Source: Streptomyces specialis (GTDB lineage Bacteria > Actinomycetota > Actinomycetes > Streptomycetales > Streptomycetaceae). From it: a stretch of DNA of 64,000 bases. The position numbers and the translations under genes were made by a program. The stretch spans positions 647,485-711,484 of the forward strand of contig NZ_LN929895.1 of NCBI RefSeq assembly GCF_001493375.1, given 5' to 3'. This document shows positions 41,815 to 51,939 of the stretch, piece after piece (the first letter of the stretch is position 1; every line of letters starts with the position of its first letter). A model generated the notes under the pieces. The model was not told the origin of the DNA. It did not search any database and worked only from the letters and a program-made list of their open reading frames with translations.

Positions 41815-43328
41815 GTGCGCAGGGCAGCGGAAGTGCTACGTCGGCACCGCGCGACCTGGCGGCTCGCCGCCGGCTCCGCCGTCGCGGGACTCGCGGTCGC
41901 GGCCGGGGCGATCACCCTGGCCGGCCCCTGGGACGCGGGTCGGCGCACGGCCGAGCGCGAGGCCGCCGCCGAAGCGGAGCGTCACGGCGCGGGTACGGAA
42001 CGCATGGGCGTCACTGTACCGGGCGCCGCCCCCGTGCTCACCCCCCTCGACGCCGCCGCCCCCCGCAGCTCGCCCGCCGCCCTCGAACAGGAGCTCCGCT
42101 TTCGCTGGCGACGCCACGCGCCACCCCGAACCCCCTCCTCCCCCTTGCGCGGGCGGCGCCAGATGTGAAGAAGGGACGGGCCCTCGAACAGGAGCTGGGC
42201 CCGCTGCTGGACGACCCCGCGCTCGGCACCGGCGTCGCCGCCTCCGTCGTGGACGTCGCCACCGGCACCTCTCTCTACGCCGAGGAGGCCCGCTCCGGCC
42301 GGGCGCCCGCCTCCACCATGAAGCTGATCACCGCCGTCGCCGCGCTGCACGCCCTGGGCCCCGACCACCGGCTGTCCACCACCGCCGTCCTCGACCCGGA
42401 CGAGGACCGGGTGATCCTCGTCGGCGGCGGCGACGTCACCCTCACCGACGACGAGCTGCGCGCCCTGGCCGACGACACCGCCGAGGCCCTGGCCGAACGG
42501 GGCGCCGGCACCGTCCGCGTCGGCTACGACGTCTCGCTCTACCCGGGCGACCAGAATCACCCCATCGGGGTCAACACGAACCTCGCGCCCATCACCCCCC
42601 TCCAGATCAACGCGGGCCGTCTCGACGACAGCGTCAAGGGCCCCGCCCCCCGCTCCACCGACCCGGCCGCCGACGCCGCCGAGGCGTTCGCCCGGTACCT
42701 CGCGGACGCGGGCGCCGACGTCAAGGACGGCGCCCCGGACCGCCACACCGCCCCCGGGGACGCGGAACGGCTCGCCCGCCACCGCTCCGCGCCCCTGTCC
42801 TCGCTCGTCGAGCGGATGCTCACCGACAGCGACAACGACCTGGCCGAGGCCGTCGCCCGCGCCACCGCCGTCGCCACCGGCGAGCCCGCCGACTTCGACG
42901 GCGTCGGCCGCGCGTTCACCGCCACGCTGGACGACCTCGGCCTGCCCGTGGACGGACTCCGCGTCGCCGACGCCAGCGGACTCGACCGCGACGGCCGGGT
43001 CAGCGCCCGGCTCCTCACCCACCTGCTGGCCACCGCCGCCGACCCCGCCCGCCCCGAGCTGCGCGCCACTCTCACCGGCCTGCCCGTCGCCGGTTGCAGC
43101 GGCACCCTGGCCGGCCGCTTCGGGGACCAGGACAGCGGCGCCGCGGGCCTGGTGCGCGCCAAGACCGGCACCCTGACCGGCGTGAACACGCTGGCCGGCA
43201 CGGTCACCACCCCGGACGGACGGGTCCTGGCGTTCGCCTTCCTGGCCGGCGACCCCACCGGCGAGGACGCCGCCGAGGCCGCCCTCGCCGCCGCCGCCAC
43301 CGCCCTGGCCACCCGCCGCTGCCGCGGA
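41815..43328 (+). CDS. dacB: D-alanyl-D-alanine carboxypeptidase/endopeptidase (PBP4), frame broken by adapter-like insert, stop missing
   Basis: GTG 41815 opens a signal-anchor (HRATWRLAAGSAVAGLAVAAG). The frame reaches PAALEQEL at 42095, runs into an insert, and resumes in another frame at ALEQELGPLLDDPALGTG. The 17-bp repeat GCCCTCGAACAGGAGCT at 42079 and 42180 is 101 bases apart; deleting one copy with the insert restores one frame. S13 family motifs are intact: SxxK as ASTMK, SxN as SDND and KTG as AKTGTLTG. The usual end ...CR-stop reads CR-Gly here (GGA 43326-43328), so the frame runs on into the next gene. It trims peptidoglycan peptides outside the membrane. Confidence 0.75.
42079..42196. 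repeat. 17-bp duplication flanking the dacB insert
   Basis: GCCCTCGAACAGGAGCT at 42079-42095 and 42180-42196, offset 101. The second copy follows the adapter-like stretch directly. Confidence 0.9.
42147..42179. other. Nextera (Tn5) adapter-like sequence, site 3
   Basis: 24 of 33 ungapped matches to the read-1 adapter; AGATGTG is exact and the mosaic end matches at 15 of 19. The minus-strand translation gives SLLHIWRR, close to SLIHI from the adapter. It lies inside the duplicated, frame-breaking insert of dacB. Confidence 0.75.
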
Positions 43329-43406
43329 CCCCCGGCCCCGGCCCGGTTCCGCCCGGGGACGCCGTGCCCTATCCGCTCCGCGCGCGGGCGCCGTACGGTG
43401 GACGGT

Positions 43407-44537
43407 ATGACGAGTCTCGGTGGTACGGACCTGGTCGACTGGAATCTGGCGGTGTCCACCGCCTCCCGCATCGCGAGGCCGGGCCCCGAGGTGAGCCGTG
43501 ACGAGGCGCGCGAGGTCGTCTCCGAACTGCGCCGCCACGCCCGCGCGTCCGAGCGGCACGTCCGCGAGTTCACCGGGATGGACTCCGGGGCCGCCGACAC
43601 CCCGGTCCTGGTCGTGGACCGGCCCGGCTGGGTCCGGGCGAACGTCGCCGGGTTCCGCGAGGTGCTCCTGCCGCTGACCACCAAGATGCGCGAACGGCGC
43701 GCCGCCATGCCCGGCGGCACCGCGCTCACCGCGATGGGCAGCAAGGTCACCGGCATCGAGGTCGGGATGCTGCTGTCGTTCCTCTCCTCCCGGGTCCTCG
43801 GCCAGTACGAGACGTTCGCCCCGCCGGGACCGGACCTGCCCGGCGGCGACGGCCTGACCCCCGGCGCCGGACGGCTGCTGCTCGTCGCGCCCAACATCGT
43901 GCACGTCGAACGTGAACTCGACGTGCACCCGCACGACTTCAGGCTCTGGGTCTGCCTGCACGAGGAGACCCACCGCACGCAGTTCACCGCCGTGCCCTGG
44001 CTCCAGGACCACCTCAAGAGCGAGATCCAGGCGTTCCTGCTGGAGGCCGACGTCGATCCCGCCACCCTGCTGGAGCGGTTCCGGCAGGCCGCCCAGTCGA
44101 TGACCGGGCGCGGCGGCGACGAGGCGCGCGAGGGCGACTCCGGGCTCGGCATCGTGGATCTGGTGCAGACCCCGCGCCAGCGCGAGATCCTCGACCGCCT
44201 CACGGCCGTGATGTCGCTGTTGGAGGGGCACGCCGACTTCGTGATGGACGGCGTCGGGCCCGCCGTCGTGCCGTCGGTGGGGGAGATCCGCGAGAAGTTC
44301 ACCAAGCGGCGGCAGACGGGCGCCGGGCGGCTGGACCGGGCGCTGCGCAGGCTGCTGGGGATGGACGCCAAGCTCCGCCAGTACCGCGACGGGGAGCGGT
44401 TCGTGCGGACGGTCGTCGAGCGGGCCGGGATGACCGGCTTCAACAAGGTGTGGACCTCGCCCAACACGCTGCCCACCAAGGAGGAGATCTCCCACCCGGA
44501 GCGGTGGGTCGGCCGGGTGCGACCCAGTGGGTCCTAG
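43407..44537 (+). CDS. DUF2342 zinc-dependent metalloprotease family protein
   Basis: A 376-residue protein of the actinobacterial family once linked to F420 genes by annotation. The zinc motif is HEETH (185-189) in [14 protein letters not shown]. Other landmarks are [46 protein letters not shown] and [21 protein letters not shown] 43407 is the start despite the open frame continuing upstream into dacB. It precedes tilS in the standard Streptomyces order dacB-metalloprotease-tilS-hpt-ftsH-folE. Its substrate is unknown. Confidence 0.88.
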   Translation: MTSLGGTDLVDWNLAVSTASRIARPGPEVSRDEAREVVSELRRHARASERHVREFTGMDSGAADTPVLVVDRPGWVRANVAGFREVLLPLTTKMRERRAAMPGGTALTAMGSKVTGIEVGMLLSFLSSRVLGQYETFAPPGPDLPGGDGLTPGAGRLLLVAPNIVHVERELDVHPHDFRLWVCLHEETHRTQFTAVPWLQDHLKSEIQAFLLEADVDPATLLERFRQAAQSMTGRGGDEAREGDSGLGIVDLVQTPRQREILDRLTAVMSLLEGHADFVMDGVGPAVVPSVGEIREKFTKRRQTGAGRLDRALRRLLGMDAKLRQYRDGERFVRTVVERAGMTGFNKVWTSPNTLPTKEEISHPERWVGRVRPSGS

Positions 44538-44619
44538 GTTGCCGGAATCCTCCAGAATCACCCGTACGAGGGACCGTCGCGCCATGCCTGGCGTGCGATG
44601 CTCGGGGAACAGGCTACCT

Positions 44620-44649
44620 CTGTCACCATTTACGCACGCTGCGTGACAG
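44620..44649. repeat. Inverted repeat upstream of tilS
   Basis: CTGTCAC (44620-44626) and GTGACAG (44643-44649) face each other across 16 bases in the 155-bp gap before tilS, in an AT-richer stretch. It may be an operator or part of the leader; no regulator is assigned. Confidence 0.35.
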
Positions 44650-44692
44650 CGCTTCCCAGCCCGAAGCACCCCGAGAGAGAAGTGATGCGGAT

Positions 44693-45718
44693 ATGGGTCC
44701 CCATCCTGCGGTCGCCGCGATACGCCTGGCGGTCCGCCGCGTTCTGCACGACGTTCTCAGCGACTCGCCACCCGGCCGCCCCCCGCTCGTGCTCGTCGCC
44801 TGCTCCGGCGGCGCCGACTCCATGGCCCTCGCCTCCGCCGTCGCCTTCGAGGCGCCCCGGCTGCGGCTGAGGGCCGGCGGCATCACCGTCGACCACGGCC
44901 TCCAGGCCGGCTCCGACGCCCGGGCCCACGAGGTCGCCGAGCGGCTGACCGCCCTCGGCCTCGATCCCGTCGACACCGTCACGGTCCATGTGGGCCACGC
45001 GGGCGGCCCCGAGGCCGCTGCCCGCACCGCCCGGTACGCCGCGCTCGACGACGCCGCCGAACGTCACGGCGCGACCGCCGTGCTCCTGGGCCATACCCGT
45101 GACGACCAGGCGGAAACCGTGCTGCTGGGCCTGGCCCGCGGCTCGGGCACCCGGTCCCTCGCCGGTATGGCCGCCGTCTCCGGCGGGCTCTCCGGCGCCT
45201 CCGGCGCGGACCGCCGCTACCGGCGGCCGTTCCTCGCCATCGACCGCCAGACCACCCGCAAGGCGTGCCTCGTCCAGGCCCTCCCGGTCTGGGACGACCC
45301 GCACAACGCCGACCCGTCCTTCACCCGCTCCCGGGTGCGGCACGAGGCCCTGCCCGTGCTGGAGAAGGCCCTCGGCCGCGGCGTGGTGGAGGCCCTGGCC
45401 CGCACCGCCCGGCTCTCCCGGGACGACGCCGACGCGCTCGACACCTGGGCGCAGGAGGCGCAGCGGGCGGCGACCCGCCCCGACGGCACCCTGGACATCG
45501 CCGCGCTCCACGCGCTGCCCCCCGCGGTCCGCCGCCGCGTGCTGCGCCGCGCGGCGATCGCCGCCGGTGCCCCGGCGGGCTCGCTGTTCGCGCGGCACAT
45601 CGAGGAGACCGACCGCCTGATCACCGCCTGGCGCGGCCAGCGCCCGCTGAACCTGCCGGGCCGCGTCGAGGTGAAGCGGCAGGGTGGCAGACTGGTCCTC
45701 CAGCAGGCGAACCAGTAG
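44693..45718 (+). CDS. tilS: tRNA(Ile)-lysidine synthetase
   Basis: A 341-residue N-type ATP pyrophosphatase. The PP-loop SGGADS is at 38-43, followed by [11 protein letters not shown] and the core [22 protein letters not shown]. The C-terminal substrate-binding region ends [16 protein letters not shown]. It converts the wobble C of tRNA-Ile(CAU) to lysidine so that AUA is read as Ile; it is essential. The shorter C-terminus is normal for actinobacteria. ATG 44693 has a GAGAGAAG site upstream. It is followed by hpt after 26 bases. Confidence 0.93.
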   Translation: MGPHPAVAAIRLAVRRVLHDVLSDSPPGRPPLVLVACSGGADSMALASAVAFEAPRLRLRAGGITVDHGLQAGSDARAHEVAERLTALGLDPVDTVTVHVGHAGGPEAAARTARYAALDDAAERHGATAVLLGHTRDDQAETVLLGLARGSGTRSLAGMAAVSGGLSGASGADRRYRRPFLAIDRQTTRKACLVQALPVWDDPHNADPSFTRSRVRHEALPVLEKALGRGVVEALARTARLSRDDADALDTWAQEAQRAATRPDGTLDIAALHALPPAVRRRVLRRAAIAAGAPAGSLFARHIEETDRLITAWRGQRPLNLPGRVEVKRQGGRLVLQQANQ

Positions 45719-45744
45719 AGCCGGGCGCGTCCCGGCAGGGAGCA

Positions 45745-46308
45745 GTGGCACGGGTGCGAGAGACGGACCTGGGGGCCGACCTGGAGTCGGTGCTCATCAC
45801 CAAGGAAGAGATCGACGCCAAGCTCGTGGAGCTGGCCGCGAAGATCGACGCTGAGTACGCGGGGAAGGACCTGCTCCTCGTCGGGGTCCTCAAGGGCGCG
45901 GTGATGGTCATGGCCGACCTCGCCCGTGCCCTCGCGTCGCCGGTCACCATGGACTGGATGGCGGTGTCCTCCTACGGCGCCGGCACCCAGTCCTCGGGTG
46001 TGGTGCGGATCCTCAAGGACCTCGACACCGACATCGCCGGCCGGCACGTGCTGATCGTCGAGGACATCATCGACTCCGGGCTGACCCTCTCCTGGCTGCT
46101 GTCGAACCTCGGGTCCCGGGAGCCCGCCTCGCTGCGGGTCTGCACCCTCCTGCGCAAGCCGGACGCCGCCAAGGTCGACATCCACGTCGAATGGGTCGGC
46201 TTCGACATCCCGAACGAATTCGTGGTCGGATACGGCCTCGACTACGCCGAGAAGTACCGCAACCTCCCCTTCGTCGGGACGCTCGCGCCGCACGTCTACA
46301 ACGGGTAG
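45745..46308 (+). CDS. hpt: Hypoxanthine phosphoribosyltransferase
   Basis: A 187-residue purine salvage enzyme that makes IMP/GMP from hypoxanthine/guanine and PRPP. Landmarks: [51 protein letters not shown] (flexible loop) and the PRPP loop [13 protein letters not shown], ending [15 protein letters not shown] 45745 is only two bases from GGGAG; GTG 45754 is eleven bases away and may be the real start. The neighbours tilS and ftsH keep the common actinobacterial and Firmicute order. Confidence 0.94.
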   Translation: MARVRETDLGADLESVLITKEEIDAKLVELAAKIDAEYAGKDLLLVGVLKGAVMVMADLARALASPVTMDWMAVSSYGAGTQSSGVVRILKDLDTDIAGRHVLIVEDIIDSGLTLSWLLSNLGSREPASLRVCTLLRKPDAAKVDIHVEWVGFDIPNEFVVGYGLDYAEKYRNLPFVGTLAPHVYNG

Positions 46309-46509
46309 CCGGGAACACCGGGCGATGCCCTACCGTTGACCCGGGGAGAGGCGGCGGCACCCCGCGCTGGGGTACCGTCGCGATAGGTCAAGCTGAGACA
46401 AGGCCGGGCGCGATTCGGCCGACACCGCGCGCACAGCGGATCCCTTCCGGGGGCTGTGCCTCTATGTGTGGCAGGAGGGACGGGGCCGCGCCGCCCCGTA
46501 TGGATAGAC

Positions 46510-48543
46510 GTGAAGCGCTATTTCCGTGGGCCAGTGATGTGGATCGTGCTGGCCGTCCTCGCCGTCATTCTGCTGATGCAGGTGTTCAGCTCGTCCGAGG
46601 GCTACAAGAAGGTGGACACCGGCGAGGTCGTCCAGGCGATCAGCCAGAACCGTGTGCGGTCCGCCGAGCTCACGACCGGTGACGAGCAGATGATCCGGGT
46701 CGAGCTCCGCGACGGCCAGAAGATCGAGGGAAGCAGCAAGGTCCAGGCCAGCTACATCGACGGCCAGGGCGAGCTTCTCGCCCGCGACCTCCAGGCCAAG
46801 TTCCAGGACGACCAGCTTCCCGACGGGTACACCGTCTCGCCCAAGTCGCAGAACCCCTTCGTGGGCATGCTGCTGTCGATTCTGCCGTTCCTCCTGATCA
46901 TCATCGTGTTCCTCTTCCTGATGAACCAGATGCAGGGTGGCGGCTCCCGGGTGATGAACTTCGGGAAGTCCAAGGCCAAGCTCATCACCAAGGACACCCC
47001 CAAGACGACGTTCGCCGACGTGGCCGGCTCGGACGAGGCCGTGGAGGAGCTCCAGGAGATCAAGGAGTTCCTCCAGGAGCCCGCGAAGTTCCAGGCCGTC
47101 GGCGCCAAGATCCCCAAGGGCGTGCTGCTCTACGGCCCGCCCGGCACCGGCAAGACGCTGCTGGCCCGCGCGGTCGCGGGCGAGGCGGGCGTCCCGTTCT
47201 ACTCGATCTCCGGCTCCGACTTCGTGGAGATGTTCGTCGGTGTCGGCGCCTCCCGCGTCCGCGACCTGTTCGAGCAGGCCAAGGCGAACGCCCCGGCGAT
47301 CGTCTTCGTCGACGAGATCGACGCGGTCGGCCGCCACCGGGGCGCCGGTATGGGCGGCGGGCACGACGAGCGGGAGCAGACGCTCAACCAGCTCCTGGTG
47401 GAGATGGACGGCTTCGACGTCAAGGGCGGCGTGATCCTGATCGCGGCGACCAACCGGCCGGACATCCTCGACCCGGCGCTGTTGCGTCCCGGTCGCTTCG
47501 ATCGGCAGATCGCCGTGGACCGCCCCGACATGAACGGCCGGCTGGAGATCCTCAAGGTCCACCAGCGGGGCAAGCCCGTCGCGCCCGATGTCGACCTGTC
47601 GGCCGTCGCCCGGCGGACCCCCGGCTTCACCGGCGCCGATCTGAACAACGTGCTGAACGAGGCGGCGCTGCTGGCCGCCCGGGGCAACGCCAAGCTGATC
47701 GACAACAAGTTCCTCGACGAGGCGATCGACCGCGTCGTGGCCGGTCCGCAGAAGCGCACCCGGATCATGAGCCAGAAGGAGAAGATGATCACCGCGTACC
47801 ACGAGGGCGGACACGCCCTGGTCGCGGCGGCCTCTCCCAACAGCGACCCGGTGCACAAGGTGACGATCCTCTCCCGCGGCCGTGCCCTCGGTTACACGAT
47901 GGTGCTGCCCGAGGAGGACAAGTACTCCACGACGCGGAACGAGATGCTCGACCGGCTGGCCTACATGATGGGCGGCCGGGCGGCCGAGGAGCTGGTCTTC
48001 CACGACCCGACCACGGGCGCCGGTGACGACATCGAGAAGGCCACGTCCACGGCGCGCGCCATGGTCACCCAGTTCGGCATGACCGAGCGGCTGGGCGCCA
48101 TCAAGTTCGGCCAGGACACCTCCGAGCCGTTCCTCGGCAAGGACATGGGCCACCAGCGCGACTACTCGGAAGAGGTCGCCGGGCTGGTGGACGAGGAGGT
48201 CAAGAAGCTGATCGAGGGCGCGCACAACGAAGCCTGGGAAATCCTGGTGGAGAACCGCGACGTCCTGGACAACCTCGTCCTGGCGCTCCTGGAGAAGGAG
48301 ACGCTGAACAAGGAGGAGCTGGCGGAAATCTTCCAGCCCGTCGTCAAGCGCCCGCCGCGCCCGGCGTGGACCGGCTCCACCCGCCGCACCCCCTCGACCA
48401 GGCCCCCGGTCACGTTCCCGACCAAGGGGATCAACCTGGCCAACGGCAGCCTGGAGAAGGGCAAGGCACCGCTCGAATCCGTGGACGAGAACGTGTCGGC
48501 CCCGGGCGGCGGCTCCGGCCAGGGATCCGGCTCCGAGGACTGA
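46510..48543 (+). CDS. ftsH: ATP-dependent zinc metalloprotease FtsH
   Basis: A 677-residue membrane AAA protease. Helix 1 is at about 9-27, an extracytoplasmic domain at 28-115, and helix 2 at 117-140. Walker A GPPGTGKT is at 209-216, Walker B IVFVDEID at 264-271, the SRH has [19 protein letters not shown], and the zinc site is HEGGH (431-435). It degrades membrane and short-lived cytosolic proteins. Streptomyces homologs begin M/V-D-V-K-R-Y-F; here that codon is ATA (46504), so GTG 46510 is used. No good ribosome site is seen close by. The Gly/Ser-rich tail is normal. Confidence 0.95.
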   Translation: MKRYFRGPVMWIVLAVLAVILLMQVFSSSEGYKKVDTGEVVQAISQNRVRSAELTTGDEQMIRVELRDGQKIEGSSKVQASYIDGQGELLARDLQAKFQDDQLPDGYTVSPKSQNPFVGMLLSILPFLLIIIVFLFLMNQMQGGGSRVMNFGKSKAKLITKDTPKTTFADVAGSDEAVEELQEIKEFLQEPAKFQAVGAKIPKGVLLYGPPGTGKTLLARAVAGEAGVPFYSISGSDFVEMFVGVGASRVRDLFEQAKANAPAIVFVDEIDAVGRHRGAGMGGGHDEREQTLNQLLVEMDGFDVKGGVILIAATNRPDILDPALLRPGRFDRQIAVDRPDMNGRLEILKVHQRGKPVAPDVDLSAVARRTPGFTGADLNNVLNEAALLAARGNAKLIDNKFLDEAIDRVVAGPQKRTRIMSQKEKMITAYHEGGHALVAAASPNSDPVHKVTILSRGRALGYTMVLPEEDKYSTTRNEMLDRLAYMMGGRAAEELVFHDPTTGAGDDIEKATSTARAMVTQFGMTERLGAIKFGQDTSEPFLGKDMGHQRDYSEEVAGLVDEEVKKLIEGAHNEAWEILVENRDVLDNLVLALLEKETLNKEELAEIFQPVVKRPPRPAWTGSTRRTPSTRPPVTFPTKGINLANGSLEKGKAPLESVDENVSAPGGGSGQGSGSED

Positions 48544-48584
48544 CCACCCGCACCGGCGCCGACCGGTGGACCGGAATGCCCTCC

Positions 48585-48614
48585 GCGCCCCTCACGTTCT
48601 ACTGTGAGGGGCGC
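48585..48614. terminator. Hairpin after ftsH
   Basis: An 11-bp perfect stem GCGCCCCTCAC/GTGAGGGGCGC (48585-48595, 48604-48614) over an eight-base loop lies between ftsH and folE, so folE probably has its own promoter or relies on read-through. Confidence 0.65.
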
Positions 48615-48657
48615 GGCCGTGTGCGGAGCGGGCGCCGGGATGAGGAGTGATGATCAC

Positions 48658-49281
48658 ATGACCGACCCGTTGACCCTGACGGGCCACGGCCCTGGGACCA
48701 GACAGCAGCAGGTCGGCGAGTTCGACGAGAAGCGGGCCGAGGCGGCCGTCCGGGAGCTGCTGATCGCGGTCGGGGAGGACCCGGACCGCGAGGGGCTGCT
48801 GGACACCCCCGCCCGGGTGGCGCGCGCCTACCGGGAGATATTCGCCGGGCTGTGGCAGCGGCCGGAGGACGTGCTGACCACCACGTTCGACCTGGGCCAC
48901 GACGAGATGGTGCTGGTGAAGGACATCGAGGTGATGTCGACCTGCGAGCACCACCTCGTGCCGTTCGTCGGCCAGGCCCACATCGGCTACATTCCGGCCG
49001 CCAGCGGGAAGATCACCGGCCTGTCGAAGCTGGCCCGGCTGGTGGACGTCTTCGCCCGCCGCCCGCAGGTGCAGGAGCGGCTGACCACGCAGATCGCGGA
49101 CTCGCTGATGCGGATCCTGGAGCCGCGCGGGGTGATCGTGGTCGTGGAGTGCGAGCACATGTGCATGACGATGCGCGGGGTGCGCAAGCCGGGGGCCAAG
49201 ACCACCACGTCGGCCGTCCGGGGCCAGCTCAGGGACGCGGCCACCCGCGCCGAGGCGATGAGCCTCATCCTCGCCCGCTGA
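48658..49281 (+). CDS. folE: GTP cyclohydrolase I
   Basis: A 207-residue enzyme that turns GTP into dihydroneopterin triphosphate, the first step of folate synthesis. Zinc ligands are visible: Cys96 and His99 in [10 protein letters not shown] and Cys169 in EHMCMTMRG. Other landmarks: [16 protein letters not shown] and [27 protein letters not shown] ten bases before ATG 48658 supports the start. The other fol genes lie 5-8 kb further on, separated by an ABC transporter. Confidence 0.95.
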   Translation: MTDPLTLTGHGPGTRQQQVGEFDEKRAEAAVRELLIAVGEDPDREGLLDTPARVARAYREIFAGLWQRPEDVLTTTFDLGHDEMVLVKDIEVMSTCEHHLVPFVGQAHIGYIPAASGKITGLSKLARLVDVFARRPQVQERLTTQIADSLMRILEPRGVIVVVECEHMCMTMRGVRKPGAKTTTSAVRGQLRDAATRAEAMSLILAR

Positions 49282-49308
49282 CGCCCCCGGGTGCCCCCGG
49301 CCCCGGCC

Positions 49309-50106
49309 CTAGCGCTGCTGGGCGCCCGTGCCGAAGAAGTCGAAGCCGCCCACCCGCCGCGAGGTCGGCGGGGCCGGGGAGCGCTGCGGGAGCCTGGGCT
49401 GCTCCCGGGCAGCCGCCGGGGCCGGCTGTGCCGGCAGCTCGGGTGCCGGGCGCTCCCGCGGCGGCTCCGTCGGGGTCGGCTCCGTCTCCCGCGCCCGGAG
49501 GGCCGCTTCCCGCTGGCGGGCCACGTTGCGGGAGAGACGGCCGAGCGCCTCGTACGCCTGCCGGTAGGTGAGCTGGGTCGGGGCGCCGCGCGGGGTGCGG
49601 TGGTCGGTGGCGTCGGCGGTGAGCGCCTTGGCCGGGGCCGCGGCCTCCAGGGCCAGCAGCCGCCGCCCCTCCAGCGCCTTGGCCCGCTCGCTCTCCGCCG
49701 TGGCGTAGCGGCGGAGCAGGTCGGCGTGCTCGGTGCGCAGCCCGGCCAGCTCCAGCCGTGCCGTGCCGAGGTCGGCCCGCTTGGCGCGGAGCTTGGCCTC
49801 CAGCACGGTGATCAGCTCCCGGGCCTCCTCCAGTTCGGTGTGCTTCTCCTCGACCTGCCAGGTCAGACCGGCCTTGGCGGCGCGTTCCCGCGCGACCTGC
49901 CGCCCCGCCTCCAGGTCCCAGCGGCGCAGCAGGGCCGCGCAGGTCGCGGCCGAGGCGGCGGCCACGGCGACCAGGACGCGCAGAACGGGCGCGTCCTCGT
50001 CGCCGAGCAGAAGGGCCCCTCCGGCGCACAACAGCGCCAGGCCGCCCAGAGTGGCCGGGGCCAGCACCTGATGAAGTGCCGATGAGCGGTGACGTCCACG
50101 TGCCAT
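49309..50106 (-). CDS. Membrane-anchored coiled-coil protein of unknown function
   Basis: A 265-residue protein. Two hydrophobic segments lie near the N-terminus (about 13-35 and 42-58), followed by a heptad-rich region (about 75-150: VEEKHTELEEARELITVLEAKLRAKRADLG) that should form a coiled coil. The C-terminal third is Pro/Ala/Glu-rich and low-complexity, ending FDFFGTGAQQR. A protein of this type next to folE is common in streptomycetes but has no assigned function. It faces folE tail to tail. Confidence 0.6.
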   Translation of the reverse strand: MARGRHRSSALHQVLAPATLGGLALLCAGGALLLGDEDAPVLRVLVAVAAASAATCAALLRRWDLEAGRQVARERAAKAGLTWQVEEKHTELEEARELITVLEAKLRAKRADLGTARLELAGLRTEHADLLRRYATAESERAKALEGRRLLALEAAAPAKALTADATDHRTPRGAPTQLTYRQAYEALGRLSRNVARQREAALRARETEPTPTEPPRERPAPELPAQPAPAAAREQPRLPQRSPAPPTSRRVGGFDFFGTGAQQR

Positions 50107-50193
50107 GGGCGAAACTTACCGTGACGTCGACAGCGGACGGGAGGGTGTCCAGTCGGTTGTGGCCTGGGAGTTATGCGCGGGTGGTGGACCGGC

Positions 50194-51165
50194 TCAGTTC
50201 TCCAGCAGGCCGTGCTCCTCCAGGTAGTCGCGGGCGACGTCCTCGGCCTGGCGGCGTTCGGAGTCCACCTGCCGGTTCAGCTCGATCAGGTCGTCGGTGG
50301 TCAGCTCGGCGGTCAGCCGGTTCAGGGCGGTGGCGATGCCCTCGTCGCTCGCGCTCCCGGTGTTCAGCACGGGCAGGAGGTTGTCGGCGAGCTGGAGGTT
50401 CTTGTCGTCCTCCAGCAGGACCAGGTCGAAGTCCTTCAGGGTGGCGTCGGTGGTGACCACCAAGGCCATGTCGTCGTCGCCGTTCTGGACGGCCTGCTTG
50501 CCCTGGACGGTGCCCACGCCCTGGGGATCGACCTCGGTGATGTCGATGCCGTACGTCTCCTCAAGACCCGGTTGGCAGAACGGCCGTTCGGGGCAGTCCT
50601 CACCGGCCGCCAGGCGGATCGGCAGGCCCGACTCGCCGAGGTCGGTCAGGGTCGTCAGGTCGTGCTCGTCGGCGAACTCCTCGGTGACGGCGAACGCGTT
50701 CTGGTCGACGGCCTCCCCGGCGTCCAGGACGGTCAGGCCCCGGGGCTCGGCCAGCTCCCGCAGCGCGGTGACGGTGGCCTCCACGTCGGAGGAGGCGACC
50801 GGCTCGGCGTCGGCGCCGTTGACCTGGGCGTTGAGGAACTCGGCGGCGGTCGCGGCGTATTCGGGGACGATGTCGATGCCGCCGCTCTCCAGCTCCGGCC
50901 AGTACAGCTCGCGGCCCTCGACCGTCTCGATCGTGGTGGAGTACCCGGCGTCCTCCAGGATCTGCGCGTAGAGCTGGGTCATGATCGTGGCCTCGGTGAA
51001 ACCGGCGCCGCCGATCGTCAGCGAGCCGCCGCCGCCTTCCTCCCCGCTGCCGCCCTTCTCCTCCAGGTCGTCGCCGCCGCAGGCGGCCAGGGACAGGGAC
51101 AGGGCGGTGAGGGCGCTCACGGCCAGGAGCGTGCGGCGTCTGTGGGAGGGGGAAGTCGCGGTCAC
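50194..51165 (-). CDS. Glycine betaine/choline-type ABC substrate-binding lipoprotein (OpuBC/ProX family)
   Basis: A 323-residue lipoprotein. GTG 51165 follows GGAG and gives a signal with lipobox SLAAC, then a Gly/Glu-rich spacer. The OpuAC domain has LTIGGAGFTEATIMTQLYAQIL, PEYAATAAEFLN and EVDPQGVGTVQGKQAVQNGDDDMALV. It captures quaternary ammonium osmolytes outside the membrane. The start overlaps the permease stop (GTGA). A string of acidic residues makes it very negatively charged. The exact ligand cannot be read off. Confidence 0.87.
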   Translation of the reverse strand: MTATSPSHRRRTLLAVSALTALSLSLAACGGDDLEEKGGSGEEGGGGSLTIGGAGFTEATIMTQLYAQILEDAGYSTTIETVEGRELYWPELESGGIDIVPEYAATAAEFLNAQVNGADAEPVASSDVEATVTALRELAEPRGLTVLDAGEAVDQNAFAVTEEFADEHDLTTLTDLGESGLPIRLAAGEDCPERPFCQPGLEETYGIDITEVDPQGVGTVQGKQAVQNGDDDMALVVTTDATLKDFDLVLLEDDKNLQLADNLLPVLNTGSASDEGIATALNRLTAELTTDDLIELNRQVDSERRQAEDVARDYLEEHGLLEN

Positions 51166-51938
51166 GGGAGTCTCCGTCCATCGGGTCGGGGCTGCGTCGA
51201 GGGTCGCGTCGGGAGCTGTGTCGGGTGGTGGGTCGGTCGGGGCGGCGCGGCGTCGCCGGGCCGGGGGCGGCGGCGGTTGGGGTCGAACAGGCGCTGGGCC
51301 AGCACCAGCAGGCCCTCGACGGCCAGCGCGAGCAGCGCCACGACGACGGCTCCGGCGACGACCTGCTCGGTGTGGTAGCGGGCGAAGCCGGCGGTGATGA
51401 CGCGGCCGAGCCCGCCGCCGCCGGCCAGCGCGGCGAGGGTGGCGGTGGCGACGATCTGCACTGCCGCGGTGCGGACGCCGGTCATGATCAGCGGGAACGC
51501 CAGCGGGAGTTCGACTCGCGCCAGCACCTGTCGGCGCGACATGCCCATGCCGCGGGCGGCCTCCACGACGCCTCGGTCGGCCTCGGAGACGCCGACGTAG
51601 GCGTTGGTCAGCAGGGGCGGGATCGCGAAGAGGACCAGCGCCAGGATGGTGGGCAGCTCGCCGTGGCGGCCGAGCGGGCTGAGGGTCAGCAGCACCAGGA
51701 CGGCGAACGTGGGGATGGCGCGTCCGGCGTTGGAGATGTTGATGGCCAGGGCGCCGCCGAGCCGCCGTCCGCCGCCGTGGCCGAGCCAGAAGGCGACGGG
51801 GAGGGCGACGGCGCAGGAGATCAGCAGGCAGACGCCGGTGAGGTAGAGGTGCTCGCCCAGCCGGTGGGTGATCCCGGACTCGCCGGACCAGTGCGATCCG
51901 GTGGTCAGCCAGGTCCACGCTTCGCCGATCACGTCCAT
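51162..51938 (-). CDS. Glycine betaine/choline-type ABC permease (OpuBB/BD-like), subunit 1
   Basis: A 258-residue permease with six helices and the BPD EAA loop VVEAARGMGMSRRQVLARVELPLAFPLIMTG in its usual place. After the last helix comes a Pro/Arg/Thr-rich cytosolic tail (about 225-258). ATG 51938 lies one base after the stop of the other permease gene. Two permeases, one binding protein and a divergent ATPase make a complete importer. Confidence 0.88.
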   Translation of the reverse strand: MDVIGEAWTWLTTGSHWSGESGITHRLGEHLYLTGVCLLISCAVALPVAFWLGHGGGRRLGGALAINISNAGRAIPTFAVLVLLTLSPLGRHGELPTILALVLFAIPPLLTNAYVGVSEADRGVVEAARGMGMSRRQVLARVELPLAFPLIMTGVRTAAVQIVATATLAALAGGGGLGRVITAGFARYHTEQVVAGAVVVALLALAVEGLLVLAQRLFDPNRRRPRPGDAAPPRPTHHPTQLPTRPSTQPRPDGRRLP

Positions 51939-51939
51939 G

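Noticed and set aside
41769..44537. A single fused PBP4-metalloprotease gene
   Set aside because: The fusion depends on an insert-shifted 5' end and a missing stop at the conserved PBP4 terminus; both parts match separate full-length families.
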